Below are positions 44,039-52,415 of a stretch of DNA of 64,000 nt, piece after piece. The stretch comes from G963704535 sp963704535 (GTDB lineage Bacteria > Chloroflexota > Chloroflexia > Chloroflexales > Roseiflexaceae), in the NCBI GenBank assembly GCA_963704535.1, contig OY969916.1, positions 6,944,001 to 7,008,000 on the forward strand. The letters are read 5' to 3'. A program made the position numbers and the translations under genes. Position 1 is the stretch's first letter. Every line of letters starts with the position of its first letter. The notes beneath the pieces were generated by a model, which was not told the DNA's origin, did not search any database, and saw nothing but the letters and a program-made list of their open reading frames with translations.

Positions 44039-44170
44039 CGTGAAACGTGAGGCGTGATGCGTGAAACGTGAAACGTGATGCATGAAACGTGATGCGTGGC
44101 GTGTGGGCAGCCACGGAGGGCTTGCCCTACAGGTTCTCAATTCTCAATTCTCGGCTCTTGGTTCTTGGCC
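44039..44170. repeat. Composite repeat cassette (GTGAAACGTGATGC, CTGTAGGGC, CTCAATT modules)
   Basis: GAAACGTGATGCGTGAAACG tandem units (44039–44097), the module GGAGGGCTTGCCCTACAGG, then TTCTCAATTCTCAATTCTCG and GGCTCTTGGTTCTTGG. The last two are translated as the C-terminus of the gene ending at 44127. Confidence 0.8.
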
Positions 44171-44894
44171 GGCGCCGGAGCTGATCGAGCGGGCCGACGA
44201 CGAAGCAGCGCCGGGGCGCGTCATAGGCCAGCAGCGCGACCTCGCTGCGCTCGGGCAGCGGCGCGCCGTCTTCGATAATCGCGTAGACTGTGTGAAGCGT
44301 GCCAAAGCTGTCCTTGACCTGGACGCGGCCGTAGGTCGGGCTTACGGAGGGGCTGACGACGATGCCGACCCGGCCGACCAACTGCTCGAAGCCGATGGCG
44401 GTGCTGCTGGCCGGCGCCATGTGCGCGAGCAGCCGACTGATCCGGCCGGTCATCAGCAGGCCGCTCAGCGTGACGATCAGCAGGATGGGGAAGAAGGCCG
44501 GCGCCGGGTAGCTCCCCAGCACGTTGGTCAGCAGGGTATTGACGAGCAGACCGACCGCGCCGAAGCAGCTCAGGAAGGCCATCAGCACCAGCAGCAGTGG
44601 CACGCGGCCGACGCCGAGACCCGCAAGCGCGTCGTTGAAGAAACTGCCCCCGACCGCATCGGCACCAGCGCTATCTGCATCGGCGTCAACGTCGGCGTCG
44701 ATGTCGGCGTCGATGTCGGCGTCAACGTCGGCGTCGATGTCGGCGTCCACATCAATATCGACGTCGGCATCAACATCAGCGTCGGCGTCGTGGTCGCCGA
44801 AGCCGCCGATCATCTGGAGGAGCGATAGGGCCAGGCTACAGATCAGGCCGGCCAGGAATGGCAGGTTGTACCAGGCGAGGAGAAAGCTGAACAT
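44127..44894 (-). CDS. NfeD/YqiJ-type membrane protein with Asp-rich repeat
   Basis: A 255-residue partner of the flotillin. ATG at 44894. A membrane helix (FLLAWYNLPFLAGLICSLALS) precedes a ~43-residue run made only of Asp alternating with Ala/Val/Ile (residues ~32–75). More helices follow (VPLLLVLMAFLSCFGAVGLL, FFPILLIVTLSGLLMTG) and a C-terminal OB-fold (LVGRVGIVVSPSVSPTYGRVQV). The Asp tract is coded by a GAYGTCGGCGTC-type 6- and 12-base repeat and could bind divalent cations. The last ~10 residues (RTKSRELRIENL) come from the downstream intergenic repeat. Confidence 0.85.
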   Translation of the reverse strand: MFSFLLAWYNLPFLAGLICSLALSLLQMIGGFGDHDADADVDADVDIDVDADIDADVDADIDADIDADVDADADSAGADAVGGSFFNDALAGLGVGRVPLLLVLMAFLSCFGAVGLLVNTLLTNVLGSYPAPAFFPILLIVTLSGLLMTGRISRLLAHMAPASSTAIGFEQLVGRVGIVVSPSVSPTYGRVQVKDSFGTLHTVYAIIEDGAPLPERSEVALLAYDAPRRCFVVGPLDQLRRRPRTKSRELRIENL

Positions 44895-45012
44895 GCCAGT
44901 TTGTGTATAGTACGTAGGCTCGTCTACAAGACTAAACGATCTTCGCGTGCTTTCTTGACGGGAATGGCCTCTCATATACGAGGATTGTCGGGCAGAGGTT
45001 ACGCTCGCTAGC

Positions 45013-45750
45013 TCAGTTCTTGCCGGTCAGCCCGTGCCGCGCCGCGACGACCTCGGCGATGATGCTGACGGCGATCTCCTCTGGGGTGGCGGCGCCGATC
45101 TTGAGCCCAATCGGGGCGTGCAGGCGGGCAAGCTGCTGCTCGGGGAGCCCTTCCTCGCGCAGGCGCGCCAGGCGCTTTGCGTGAGTTTTGGGGCTGCCGA
45201 GTGCGCCGATGTAGCGGGCCGGGCTGGGTAGCGCGATCTTTAGGGCTGGGTCATCAAGCTTGGGGTCGTGGGTTAGCAGCACGACGAAGCTGTTGCTGGT
45301 GATGCGGCCCTCCAGGGCCTCGTCGGGCCAGGCCATGACGAGTTCATCGGCGTGGGCGAAGCGCTCAGGGGTGGCAAAGGCGCCACGCGCGTCGATCACG
45401 ACGGCCCGAAAGCCAAGCGTTTTGGCCAGTGTGACCAGCGGGATGGCGATATGGACCGCCCCGACGATGAACATCGTGGGCGGCGGCGGGTAGGTCTCGA
45501 CGAAGATCTCCAGGTCGCCGGCGGTGGTGGGGTAGGTGCGGATGCCGCGCTCGTCGCGTGCCAGCATGTCCAGCGCGTCGCGAACGACAATCTGCTGATC
45601 CATCTCGGGGCCGAGCGCGCCCACGGTGGAGCCGTCAGGGCGGATCAGCAGTTTGGCGCCGATAGGCCCCGCGCCACCGACGATCGTGGCGACGGCCACC
45701 GGCTGTTTAGTTGCTAATGCGGTTTTCAAGGTTTCGTAGATTGTCGTCAT
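45013..45750 (-). CDS. XdhC family protein, Rossmann C-terminal half
   Basis: A 245-residue molybdenum-hydroxylase maturation factor. It has a XdhC/CoxI N-terminal remnant and the Rossmann-like XdhC_C domain: FIVGAVHIAIPLVTLAKTLGFRAVVIDARGAF, DPKLDDPALKIALPSPARYIGALGS and LHAPIGLKIGAATPEEIAVSI. XdhC binds the molybdenum cofactor and hands it to xanthine dehydrogenase-type enzymes. Its N-terminal part is encoded separately by the next gene upstream. Confidence 0.9.
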   Translation of the reverse strand: MTTIYETLKTALATKQPVAVATIVGGAGPIGAKLLIRPDGSTVGALGPEMDQQIVVRDALDMLARDERGIRTYPTTAGDLEIFVETYPPPPTMFIVGAVHIAIPLVTLAKTLGFRAVVIDARGAFATPERFAHADELVMAWPDEALEGRITSNSFVVLLTHDPKLDDPALKIALPSPARYIGALGSPKTHAKRLARLREEGLPEQQLARLHAPIGLKIGAATPEEIAVSIIAEVVAARHGLTGKN

Positions 45751-45789
45751 GAGATCCTCTATTTGAATCGCCCGTAATCTGCGGTGGAG

Positions 45790-45830
45790 AGAAGATCTTG
45801 AGGGGGAAGCCCCCTCAAACTCCCCCTTTT
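45790..45830. repeat. GC-rich palindromic repeat copy
   Basis: GATCTTGAGGGGGAAGCC, CCCTCAAACTCCCCCTTTT: a near-perfect hairpin with U tract that could also act as terminator. Confidence 0.75.
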
Positions 45831-46143
45831 ACCAGTCCAGCGGCTCGACAAACACGTCGATCGTCCCGCCGCAGGCGAGGCCGACGTCCCAGGCGTCGTC
45901 GTCGGCGACGCCGAAGTGGAGCAGGCGCGCCTGGCCGGTCGTGAGCGCTTCCTGGCAGGCGTCGAACACGGCGCCCTCAATGCAGCCGCCGCTGACCGAC
46001 CCGGCCATGCTGCCGGCGTCGGACACGGCCATCTTGGCGCCGACACCGCGGGGCGCCGAGCCGAGCGTCTTGACGACGGTGGCGACGGCGACGCGCTCGC
46101 CGCGCTCCCGCCACTGCTCGATCGCTGGGAGTACATCGTGCAT
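45829..46143 (-). CDS. XdhC/CoxI N-terminal domain protein
   Basis: A 104-residue stand-alone XdhC_CoxI domain: AIEQWRERGERVAVATVVKTLGSAPRGVGAKMAVS, GSVSGGCIEGAVFDACQEAL and ACGGTIDVFVEPL. Full-length XdhC carries this plus the Rossmann domain; here they are split into adjacent genes with a palindromic repeat between. The structural Mo-enzyme subunits are not in the window. Confidence 0.88.
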   Translation of the reverse strand: MHDVLPAIEQWRERGERVAVATVVKTLGSAPRGVGAKMAVSDAGSMAGSVSGGCIEGAVFDACQEALTTGQARLLHFGVADDDAWDVGLACGGTIDVFVEPLDW

Positions 46144-46299
46144 GGTGACCTCCGGTATGGCGTGTGATGGGAACTACGAAGCGTGATGATCTGAGACCCT
46201 ATGGTAACACATCTCAGCGGCTTTGAGGCTGTTCGGCACCGGGCGCCTTCGCCGCCGTTAAGATGTCCGTAAGCTTTGTGCAAGGCTTGTGTGCTATAG

Positions 46300-46352
46300 G
46301 TTGGGGTGGGGTTTAAGGGGAGGGCTGCCTTCCCCTTGCCCCTCCCATTTCC
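46300..46352. repeat. GC-rich palindromic repeat, divergent copy
   Basis: GGTTGGGGTGGGGTTTAAGG then GGAGGGCTGCCTTCCCCTTG; lies before the thioredoxin-like gene. Confidence 0.6.
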
Positions 46353-46386
46353 TAGAGGAAGCATGACATAATCAGGAGCAAGGAAA

Positions 46387-47010
46387 ATGATCAATCGTAT
46401 ATCGTTGCCGCTGACGCTGGCTGTGGCCGTGGCGCTGATCGTGGCGCTGGCGGCTGTGGTGGCGCTGGCGCGACCGCAGAGCCCGGCGCCGCCGAGCGGC
46501 ATGGCTAGCCGGGCCGAACCGAGCGGGATGGAACGTGCGCCGGAGTTGCCCGCGCGCCCCAGCGGGCCGATCGCGCCCGATTTCGCCGGCGGCGGCGCGT
46601 GGCTCAACTCGGAGCCGCTAGGGCTGGCCGATCTGCGCGGCAAGGTCGTGCTGGTGAACTTCTGGACCTACGGCTGTTACAACTGCCGCAACACGCTGCC
46701 GTACGTCAAGCAGTGGTGGGCGAAGTATAGGGATCAGGGGCTGGTGATCGTCGGCGTCCACACGCCTGAGTTCCAGTATGAGGCGGAGCTGGAGAATGTC
46801 GCGGAGGCTGTGCGGCGCGAGGAGATCGGCTGGCCAGTGGTGCAGGACAATGAGAAGCAGATCTGGCGGGCTTACGGCAACCGCTACTGGCCGCGCTTCT
46901 ACCTGGTCGACGACCGCGGGCAGATCATCTATGATCACATCGGTGAGGGGGCCTACGAGGAGACCGATCGGCAGATCGCGGCCGCGCTGGCTGTGGCGCA
47001 GGGCAATTAA
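46387..47010 (+). CDS. Membrane-anchored thioredoxin-like protein
   Basis: A 207-residue extracytoplasmic protein. Membrane anchor at residues ~8–28 (LPLTLAVAVALIVALAAVVAL), a Pro-rich linker, then a TlpA/DipZ-type thioredoxin fold with the active site YGCYNCRN (Cys97/Cys100), preceded by GKVVLVNFWT. The cis-Pro region is RYWPRFYLVDDRG. Resembles the C-terminal domain of DipZ and cytochrome-maturation thioredoxins. A GAGCAAGGAAA ribosome site precedes it. Confidence 0.88.
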   Translation: MINRISLPLTLAVAVALIVALAAVVALARPQSPAPPSGMASRAEPSGMERAPELPARPSGPIAPDFAGGGAWLNSEPLGLADLRGKVVLVNFWTYGCYNCRNTLPYVKQWWAKYRDQGLVIVGVHTPEFQYEAELENVAEAVRREEIGWPVVQDNEKQIWRAYGNRYWPRFYLVDDRGQIIYDHIGEGAYEETDRQIAAALAVAQGN

Positions 47011-47014
47011 AAGA

Positions 47015-47062
47015 GATTGGAGATTGGAGATTGCCGAGCGAATCTCCAATCTCCAATCTCTA
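47015..47062. repeat. GGAGATT inverted repeat
   Basis: GATTGGAGATTGGAGATTGC then GAATCTCCAATCTCCAATCT, next to the perfect palindrome at 47066. Confidence 0.8.
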
Positions 47063-47065
47063 ACG

Positions 47066-47120
47066 ACAGTCAAAAGGGGGAGTTTGAGGGCCAGGCCCTC
47101 AAACTCCCCCTTTTGACTGT
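47066..47120. repeat. Perfect 27-bp palindrome, GC-rich family
   Basis: Left arm 47066–47092 (ACAGTCAAAAGGGGGAGTTT, GAGGGCC), centre A, right arm 47094–47120 exactly complementary. It lies between convergent genes and its CCCCCTTTT end suits a bidirectional terminator. Confidence 0.9.
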
Positions 47121-47129
47121 GCTCTGTTT

Positions 47130-47849
47130 CTACCGACGCCGGAGCAGCATCAGGCCGCCGCCGATCATCAGGATCGGGAAGAGGATGTCCATGTTGATGC
47201 CGAATTGGTCGGCCAGGATGAGCGCGCCGAAGGCCACCAGGACGATGCCGAGCCAGCGCCAGGACTTGCGCCGCGTGGCTGCGGGCGCCGGGGGCGGGTA
47301 GGCGGCCGGCTGCTGGAACTGGCTGCTCACCTCGGTCGGCGGCAGGTTTTGCAGGTTGTGGGGCGTCTGCGTCGGGTCGAAGCCCAGGTTGACCGTCCGC
47401 CCGGTCGACGGTGGCGCCTGGATCGGCAGGCCGGTCAGCGGGTCAAACTTGTAATCCTGCGGGGGCGGCGGCTCCTCCTCGTAGACGCGCGTGGCGGCGG
47501 GCGGGCGGTTTTGCGATTGCTGCCGCTGCTCGCGCAGGAGCACCTCGCGCACCTCGCGGCTCACCTGCTGGCCGAACTGGGCGGCCTCCTCGCCCAGCGC
47601 GTGCGCCCGCCGGCGCCACTCCTCCGGGTCCTGCGGGAAGAGCTGCTGCGCGCTGCCGGCCGGCGCGCCGGCCTTGGGCATCACTAGCCAGAGGATCGGG
47701 TAGACCAGCAGGCCAAGGCCGCTGGTCAGTGTCACCAGGACAAAGATCAGCCGGACGATCACCGGGTCGATCCCGAAGTACTCGGCGAGGCCGCCACAGA
47801 CGCCTGAGATGATGACTTCGTTGCGGCTGCGCATCAAGCGTGGCTGCAT
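47130..47849 (-). CDS. PspC-domain membrane protein
   Basis: A 239-residue protein. The PspC domain at the N-terminus (LMRSRNEVIISGVCGGLAEYFGIDPVIVRLIFVL) and the second helix (TSGLGLLVYPILWLVMPKA) are clear. A soluble Gln/Pro-rich middle part with EEPPPPQDYKFDPLTG follows, and the C-terminus has a short two-helix hairpin like LiaI/LiaF (WLGIVLVAFGALILADQFG, ILFPILMIGGGLMLL). Such proteins sense envelope stress. No pspA lies nearby. Confidence 0.9.
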   Translation of the reverse strand: MQPRLMRSRNEVIISGVCGGLAEYFGIDPVIVRLIFVLVTLTSGLGLLVYPILWLVMPKAGAPAGSAQQLFPQDPEEWRRRAHALGEEAAQFGQQVSREVREVLLREQRQQSQNRPPAATRVYEEEPPPPQDYKFDPLTGLPIQAPPSTGRTVNLGFDPTQTPHNLQNLPPTEVSSQFQQPAAYPPPAPAATRRKSWRWLGIVLVAFGALILADQFGINMDILFPILMIGGGLMLLRRR

Positions 47850-47960
47850 ATGAACCTTCCTTTCGGCCGCTCACGCAAGCGGCCCGCGTATTTGTTAGGT
47901 CTGTCGGTTCATAGGACGGCAGATGTTAAATAATTGTTGCAGTCCTTCTTTTTGGACTTT

Positions 47961-48059
47961 TGACAAGCTTTCGAGTGATGCCATTCTACTCTACAATGTG
48001 GGTGAGGGGAGACTGAGGGGCGGCCCTCTCAAACTCTCCCTTATCAAACAGTCTCTCAC
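47961..48059 (+). repeat. Long copy of the GC-rich palindromic element
   Basis: ACAAGCTTTCGAGTGATGCC, TACTCTACAATGTG, GGGGAGACTGAGGGGCGGCC, TCAAACTCTCCC; a diverged full-length copy like 32080–32176. Confidence 0.75.
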
Positions 48060-48063
48060 GCCA

Positions 48064-49494
48064 TCACAGAAGCTGCCACGCATCAAGGCCGAGGAGCCGG
48101 GCATCCTCACGCTCGGCAAAAAGCGCTATACCCACGCTATCGGCCCGTGTGGGGTAGATCCGGCTGGTGATGCTGATGCGCTCGTTAACGAACACTTCGA
48201 GCACCGACCGATCCAGAAAGATGTGCAACCGTAGCGGCTCATCCGAGCCGAGCGTCAGCGGCGCGACGTGCAGGTTCCGATCGGTCGTTGGATCCAGGCT
48301 CGAGTGCGTCCGATCGACGATCATTTGGTGTTGCGCTGCGTCGTAGGAGATCCGGGTTTGTTCAGCTCCGTCGGGTGAACGGCGCACCACCAGGCCGTAG
48401 CATCCATCGCACACGGGGGTCAGTTCGACCAGCAATTCCAGCGTGTCGCCGTTGACGTTCGGTAGAACGACCTGCTGCTCGGCTGGTACGTGGATGTCGA
48501 TGCGGTGGACGTGCTCAGCGCGTAGCGCGACCAGTTCTGGTGCCGGCTGCATACAGACATGCCCATCGGACCCAAGTGACAGGACGCGCGGCAGCGACAT
48601 AACGCCCGACCAGCCACTGGCAAGCTGTGCCTCGACGCCGCGGCCTTCCTGCACCCAGCCAAATATGATTCGCCGTCCCTGTGCGTCGGTGAACGACTGT
48701 GGCGCATAGAAGTATTGGTCGCCGTAGTCGAGCTTGTGCTCGACGGCGGGAAGGAAGCGCTGGTCGCGATAGCCCCCGACAAACGCCGCGCTGTAGTGCA
48801 GTTGGTTCTTGTCCCAGATCGATGTGATCAGCACATGCTGGCCAGAGAGCGCAAAGAAGTCTGGACATTCCCACATTGAGCCGGTCCAGATCGGCGTGAA
48901 GCGATGCTGATCGCCGATGAGCAGCGGGTGCAAATATTCCCAGGAGCGCAGGCCGGTCGACCGATACAGCAGCACCGTGCCGCCTTGCCCCTCAATACCC
49001 GCGCCGATCAGTTGGTACCAGGTGCCATTTTCGCGCCAGACGCAGTGGTCGCGGAATTCCACGAGATGGAGATCCGGCGGCGGCGCTGGGATAACAGGGT
49101 TTCCGGCATCCTTTTGCCAGGTCAGCAAGTCATCGGCGCTAGTAGCCAGGCACGGGCGTTGCACGCCGTTGCGATAACCGCTGTAGATCAATGTCGGCAC
49201 GCCATCATCGTCCACCGCACAGCCCGACCAGCAACCGTCCTCGTCGGCCGTGCCCGGCTCGGGCGCGAGCGCGATCGGCAGATGACGCCAGTGGATCAAA
49301 TCGGTGCTGACGGCGTGGCCCCAGTGGATAGTGCCGTGGAACGGACCGTTCGGGTTGTACTGATAGAATAGGTGATACTCGCCATTCCAGTGGATCAACC
49401 CGTTTGGGTCGTTCAGCCAGTTCGATGGCGCTAGGAAGTGGTAGCGCGGGCGATGCGGATCGGCCGCTACTGGCTGCGGCTGGCTTGTCTGCAT
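48064..49494 (-). CDS. Glycoside hydrolase family 32 (invertase/levanase-type)
   Basis: A 476-residue beta-fructosidase hydrolysing sucrose or fructans; five-bladed propeller plus C-terminal beta-sandwich. The nucleophile block is NWLNDPNGL (~res 24–32), the acid/base block WECPDFFAL, and the transition-state block is VEFRDHCVW, where the family normally has RDP. The sandwich domain ends with FLDRSVLEVFVNERISITSRIYPT. No signal peptide, so it is probably intracellular. I chose ATG 49494; an in-frame Met at 49539 is possible. No sugar transporter is adjacent. Confidence 0.92.
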   Translation of the reverse strand: MQTSQPQPVAADPHRPRYHFLAPSNWLNDPNGLIHWNGEYHLFYQYNPNGPFHGTIHWGHAVSTDLIHWRHLPIALAPEPGTADEDGCWSGCAVDDDGVPTLIYSGYRNGVQRPCLATSADDLLTWQKDAGNPVIPAPPPDLHLVEFRDHCVWRENGTWYQLIGAGIEGQGGTVLLYRSTGLRSWEYLHPLLIGDQHRFTPIWTGSMWECPDFFALSGQHVLITSIWDKNQLHYSAAFVGGYRDQRFLPAVEHKLDYGDQYFYAPQSFTDAQGRRIIFGWVQEGRGVEAQLASGWSGVMSLPRVLSLGSDGHVCMQPAPELVALRAEHVHRIDIHVPAEQQVVLPNVNGDTLELLVELTPVCDGCYGLVVRRSPDGAEQTRISYDAAQHQMIVDRTHSSLDPTTDRNLHVAPLTLGSDEPLRLHIFLDRSVLEVFVNERISITSRIYPTRADSVGIALFAEREDARLLGLDAWQLL

Positions 49495-49576
49495 AACTGT
49501 CTCCACTAGCGGATAGAGTTTCGCCCTCTGCATCTGCAATTTGAACTCACGCTACACCATCTTTTCAAACAGTCTC

Positions 49577-51022
49577 TCAGATCGGCGTTTGGTTGGTGTG
49601 ACCAGCGACGGACAACGGGCCACTGACGACGGACAACTGGGGTTCAGGGTCGATCTGGACGCGCACGATATCCGGCACGGCGCGGCGCAGCTCGCGTTCC
49701 AGGCGCGCCATCGCGATATGGACCTCGCACAGCGGCGTCTCCGGCGGGAAGGCGCAGCGCAGCGTGACGATCGTCCCGTCGTCGGTCAGCAATGCCTCGA
49801 CCTGCGCGACGGCGTCGGCGCCGGGGAGCTGGGCCACCACCCGCCGCAGCTCCTCGGTGAGCGGCGCGTAGCGCACGGCCGGCCGCACGTGGTCGCGCCG
49901 GGGCTCCAGGTGAACGGCGACGATCGTCGAGTCGCCTAGCTCGGCGCGCACCGACTGCTCCAGGCGCTCCGACGACGTATGCGCCTCGCCTAGCGTCAGG
50001 TCGGTCGGCAGCTCCAGGTCGACGTCAACGCGCACCGCGTTGGCGAGCTGGTAGATGTCGAGGTTGTGGACGTGGAGCCCCATCCGGTGCGCGGCCGCGT
50101 AGACTGCGGTGGTATACGGCTCGGTGGCGGTGCGGGCCGGCTCGACGTGGACCAGGACGTTCGCCCCGGCCAGCTCCTCGCGGATCACCGCCTCGACGGC
50201 CTCGGTGAGCTGGTGGGCCTCCTCCAGCGTCGCGCCGCGCGGCGTGCCCAGCGTGACCTCGACGAAGGGCTGCTCGCCGACAAAGCGCGTTCGCATGTGG
50301 ACGCTGTCGGGCACTACATCGGGCAGCGCCGTGACCTGGCGCACCAGCCGGCGGTTCAGGTCGGCTGGAATATCATCCATGAGCGCGCGGATCGCCCGCC
50401 GGCCCATGCCCCAGGAGACCGCCAGGGCGATCAGCGCGACCGCAGCAGCGGCTAGGGCGTCGATCCTTAGCAGCAGCCACTCCGGCAGCAGCGCGAGTGG
50501 CTGGGCGACGGCAAGCAGCACCAGGCTGGCCAGCACGACGCCGGTAGAGAGCAGGTCGTTGCTGAAGTGGGCCGCGTCGGCGGCCAAAGCCTGGCTTTTA
50601 AACTCGGCCGCAGCCCGCCGCAGCGCCCGCGAGCGCCGCCAGTCGACCACCAGCGAGACCACCAGCACTGCCAATGCCCAGATGTTGACTTCCGGCTGCT
50701 CGGTATGGATGAAGACGCGCGTGAACAACTCGCGCAGCACCCACAGCGCTGTGACGACCAGCAGCACCGTCTCGGCCAGCGCGCCCAGGTTCTCGGCGCG
50801 GGCGTGCCCGTAGGGGTGGTTCTCGTCCGGCGGAAGGTCGGCGATGTGGACGACCATGAATGTGATGCCGGCCGCCAACAGGTCGAGCGCCGAATGGGCC
50901 GCCTCGGCCAGGATGGCCAGGCTGCCGGTCGCGAGGCCGACGACGAGCTTGAGGATGGTCAGCAGCAGCCCCGAGCCGATCGAGGCTAGGGCCGCGCCGC
51001 GTTTAGTCAGTGCTGGCGCCAT
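49577..51022 (-). CDS. Cation diffusion facilitator with extended cytosolic region
   Basis: A 481-residue Zn2+/Fe2+-type exporter. Metal-site motifs are AEAAHSALDLLAAG in helix 2 and DAAHFSNDLLSTG in helix 5, with six hydrophobic segments in the first ~200 residues. The cytosolic part is ~260 residues instead of ~90 and seems to hold three ZT_dimer-like units (RQVTALPDVV..., then AAHRMGLHVHNLDIYQ..., then RRVVAQLPGADA...). The final ~20 residues (PQLSVVSGPLSVAG...) are a translation of the GTTGTCCGTTGTCAGT repeat. Confidence 0.9.
   Translation of the reverse strand: MAPALTKRGAALASIGSGLLLTILKLVVGLATGSLAILAEAAHSALDLLAAGITFMVVHIADLPPDENHPYGHARAENLGALAETVLLVVTALWVLRELFTRVFIHTEQPEVNIWALAVLVVSLVVDWRRSRALRRAAAEFKSQALAADAAHFSNDLLSTGVVLASLVLLAVAQPLALLPEWLLLRIDALAAAAVALIALAVSWGMGRRAIRALMDDIPADLNRRLVRQVTALPDVVPDSVHMRTRFVGEQPFVEVTLGTPRGATLEEAHQLTEAVEAVIREELAGANVLVHVEPARTATEPYTTAVYAAAHRMGLHVHNLDIYQLANAVRVDVDLELPTDLTLGEAHTSSERLEQSVRAELGDSTIVAVHLEPRRDHVRPAVRYAPLTEELRRVVAQLPGADAVAQVEALLTDDGTIVTLRCAFPPETPLCEVHIAMARLERELRRAVPDIVRVQIDPEPQLSVVSGPLSVAGHTNQTPI
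49605..49645. repeat. GACAACGG-type repeat forming the CDF C-terminus
   Basis: GACGGACAACGGGCCACTGA then CGACGGACAACTGG; same family as the inverted repeat at 20342–20400, here in coding sequence. Confidence 0.7.
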
Positions 51023-51038
51023 GTATCTCGGTCAGTGG

Positions 51039-51083
51039 TGGAAGGGGGTCTTGAGGGGGCAGCCCCCTCAAACTCCCCCTTTT
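51039..51083. repeat. GC-rich palindromic repeat copy
   Basis: GGGGGTCTTGAGGGGGCAGC, CCCCTCAAACTCCCCCTTTT; near-perfect hairpin between rodA and the CDF gene. Confidence 0.8.
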
Positions 51084-51093
51084 CACACAGTCG

Positions 51094-52197
51094 CTAGAAG
51101 ACGATCCGTCGTCGCCGCAGCGCCACGCTCTGGAGCAGGCCGATCGCGGCGAGCGTGGTCATTGTGAAGCTCCCGCCGTAGGAGACGAACGGCAGCGGAA
51201 TGCCGGTGATCGGCATGATGCTCATGTTCATGCCGACATTGACCAACACGTGGCACAGGAACATCGCCGCGATGCCGACGGCGAGCAGGCGGCCGAAGCT
51301 GTCGCGCGCGATGCCGGCGACGGCCAGCGCTTGCCAGATCAGCAGCGTTTCGAATAGCAGCAGCACGGCGGTGCCGATGAAGCCAAGCTCCTCGGCGGTG
51401 GTCGCGAAGATGAAGTCGGTGTAGTGGGCGGTCAGGTAGTTGTTCTGGCTCAAGAGCCCGTGGGTCCAGCCGCGGCCGGTGAGCCCGCCGGAGCCGATCG
51501 CCGTCAGCGACTGCATGATCTGCCAGGCGCCGTTTTGCAGCTCGGGATCAAATTTCACCGGGTCGATAAAAATAAGGATGCGCGATTGCTGCTCCGGGTT
51601 GAGCACGCGGGTCCAGCCGTAGCCGGCGATCGGGATAGCGCCCAGCACCAGCAGCAGGAGCTGCCACCAGCGCAGGCCGGCGGTCCAGGCCATCATGATC
51701 CAGACGGTGCCAAAGACCATGGCCGTGCCGAAGTCGGGCTGAACAAAGACCAGCCCAGTCGGAATGCCGATCAAGACCAGGCTGCCGAGATGCACTTTCC
51801 ACGAGCCGGCGTTGTTCTCATAGTGCGACCAATAGGCCGCAAGCGCGATGATCAGCAGCAGCTTGGCCAGCTCCGATGGCTGGAAAGTGCGCAGCCCTAG
51901 GTCCAGCCAGCTCTGCGCGCCGCCGAGGACATTGCCGAGCACCAACACCAGCGCCAGCAGCCCCAGCGTGACCAGGTAGATCAGCCGCGTCCAGGCCTGG
52001 AGCGCGTGGTAGTCGAGCACGGTCAGTAGCAGCATCCCCACGCCGCCGATGATCAGGTTGACCAGGTGGCGCGCGAAGTAGCCCTGGGTCATGGGATCGC
52101 GCAGGGTGGCGCTGTAGACCATCGCCAGGCTGAAGCCGATCAGCACCAGCACGCAGCCCATCAGGAAATAGTTGTAGTCACGCCCGGTTCGCACCAT
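51094..52197 (-). CDS. rodA: RodA/FtsW-family SEDS glycosyltransferase
   Basis: Polymerises peptidoglycan glycan strands with a class B PBP. 367 residues from ATG 52197, after AGGAGGCGACCC; longer upstream readings translate a repeat and are rejected. About ten helices; family motifs are GGAQSWLDLGLRTFQPSELAKL, QPDFGTAMVFG, TGRGWTHGLLSQNNYLTAHYTDFIFATTAEELGFIG and MPITGIPLPFVSYGGS. RodA is favoured because mrdA and mreBCD are present but not adjacent, and no ftsQ/murG cluster is here; FtsW cannot be excluded. Confidence 0.88.
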   Translation of the reverse strand: MVRTGRDYNYFLMGCVLVLIGFSLAMVYSATLRDPMTQGYFARHLVNLIIGGVGMLLLTVLDYHALQAWTRLIYLVTLGLLALVLVLGNVLGGAQSWLDLGLRTFQPSELAKLLLIIALAAYWSHYENNAGSWKVHLGSLVLIGIPTGLVFVQPDFGTAMVFGTVWIMMAWTAGLRWWQLLLLVLGAIPIAGYGWTRVLNPEQQSRILIFIDPVKFDPELQNGAWQIMQSLTAIGSGGLTGRGWTHGLLSQNNYLTAHYTDFIFATTAEELGFIGTAVLLLFETLLIWQALAVAGIARDSFGRLLAVGIAAMFLCHVLVNVGMNMSIMPITGIPLPFVSYGGSFTMTTLAAIGLLQSVALRRRRIVF

Positions 52198-52296
52198 CGG
52201 GTCGCCTCCTGCGGGGATTATACCACGCGCGTGTGCTACAATAGGCCCGCTTCGGGGTTGAAGGATGTGGCGGTGTTCCAGCCCCTGGCCTTGATC

Positions 52297-52371
52297 TGAA
52301 ACGTGAAACGTGAAACGTGATGCGTGAGGGCCTTTCACGTTTCACGTTTTACGTTTCACGCGCGCTTTAGG
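52297..52371. repeat. GAAACGTGAAACGTG inverted tandem repeat
   Basis: AAACGTGAAACGTGAAACGT units followed by TTTCACGTTTCACGTTTTAC, in the space between divergent rodA and the methyltransferase fusion. Confidence 0.85.
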
Positions 52372-52415
52372 ATGAAGAAGCAGTTCAGAGTCCCTAAGCA
52401 TTGTACGAGGAGCAC

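Noticed and set aside
52198..52338. Longer rodA start including 47 extra N-terminal residues
   Set aside because: The extension translates the intergenic GAAACGTG repeat and spacer; ATG 52197 has a good AGGAGG site.
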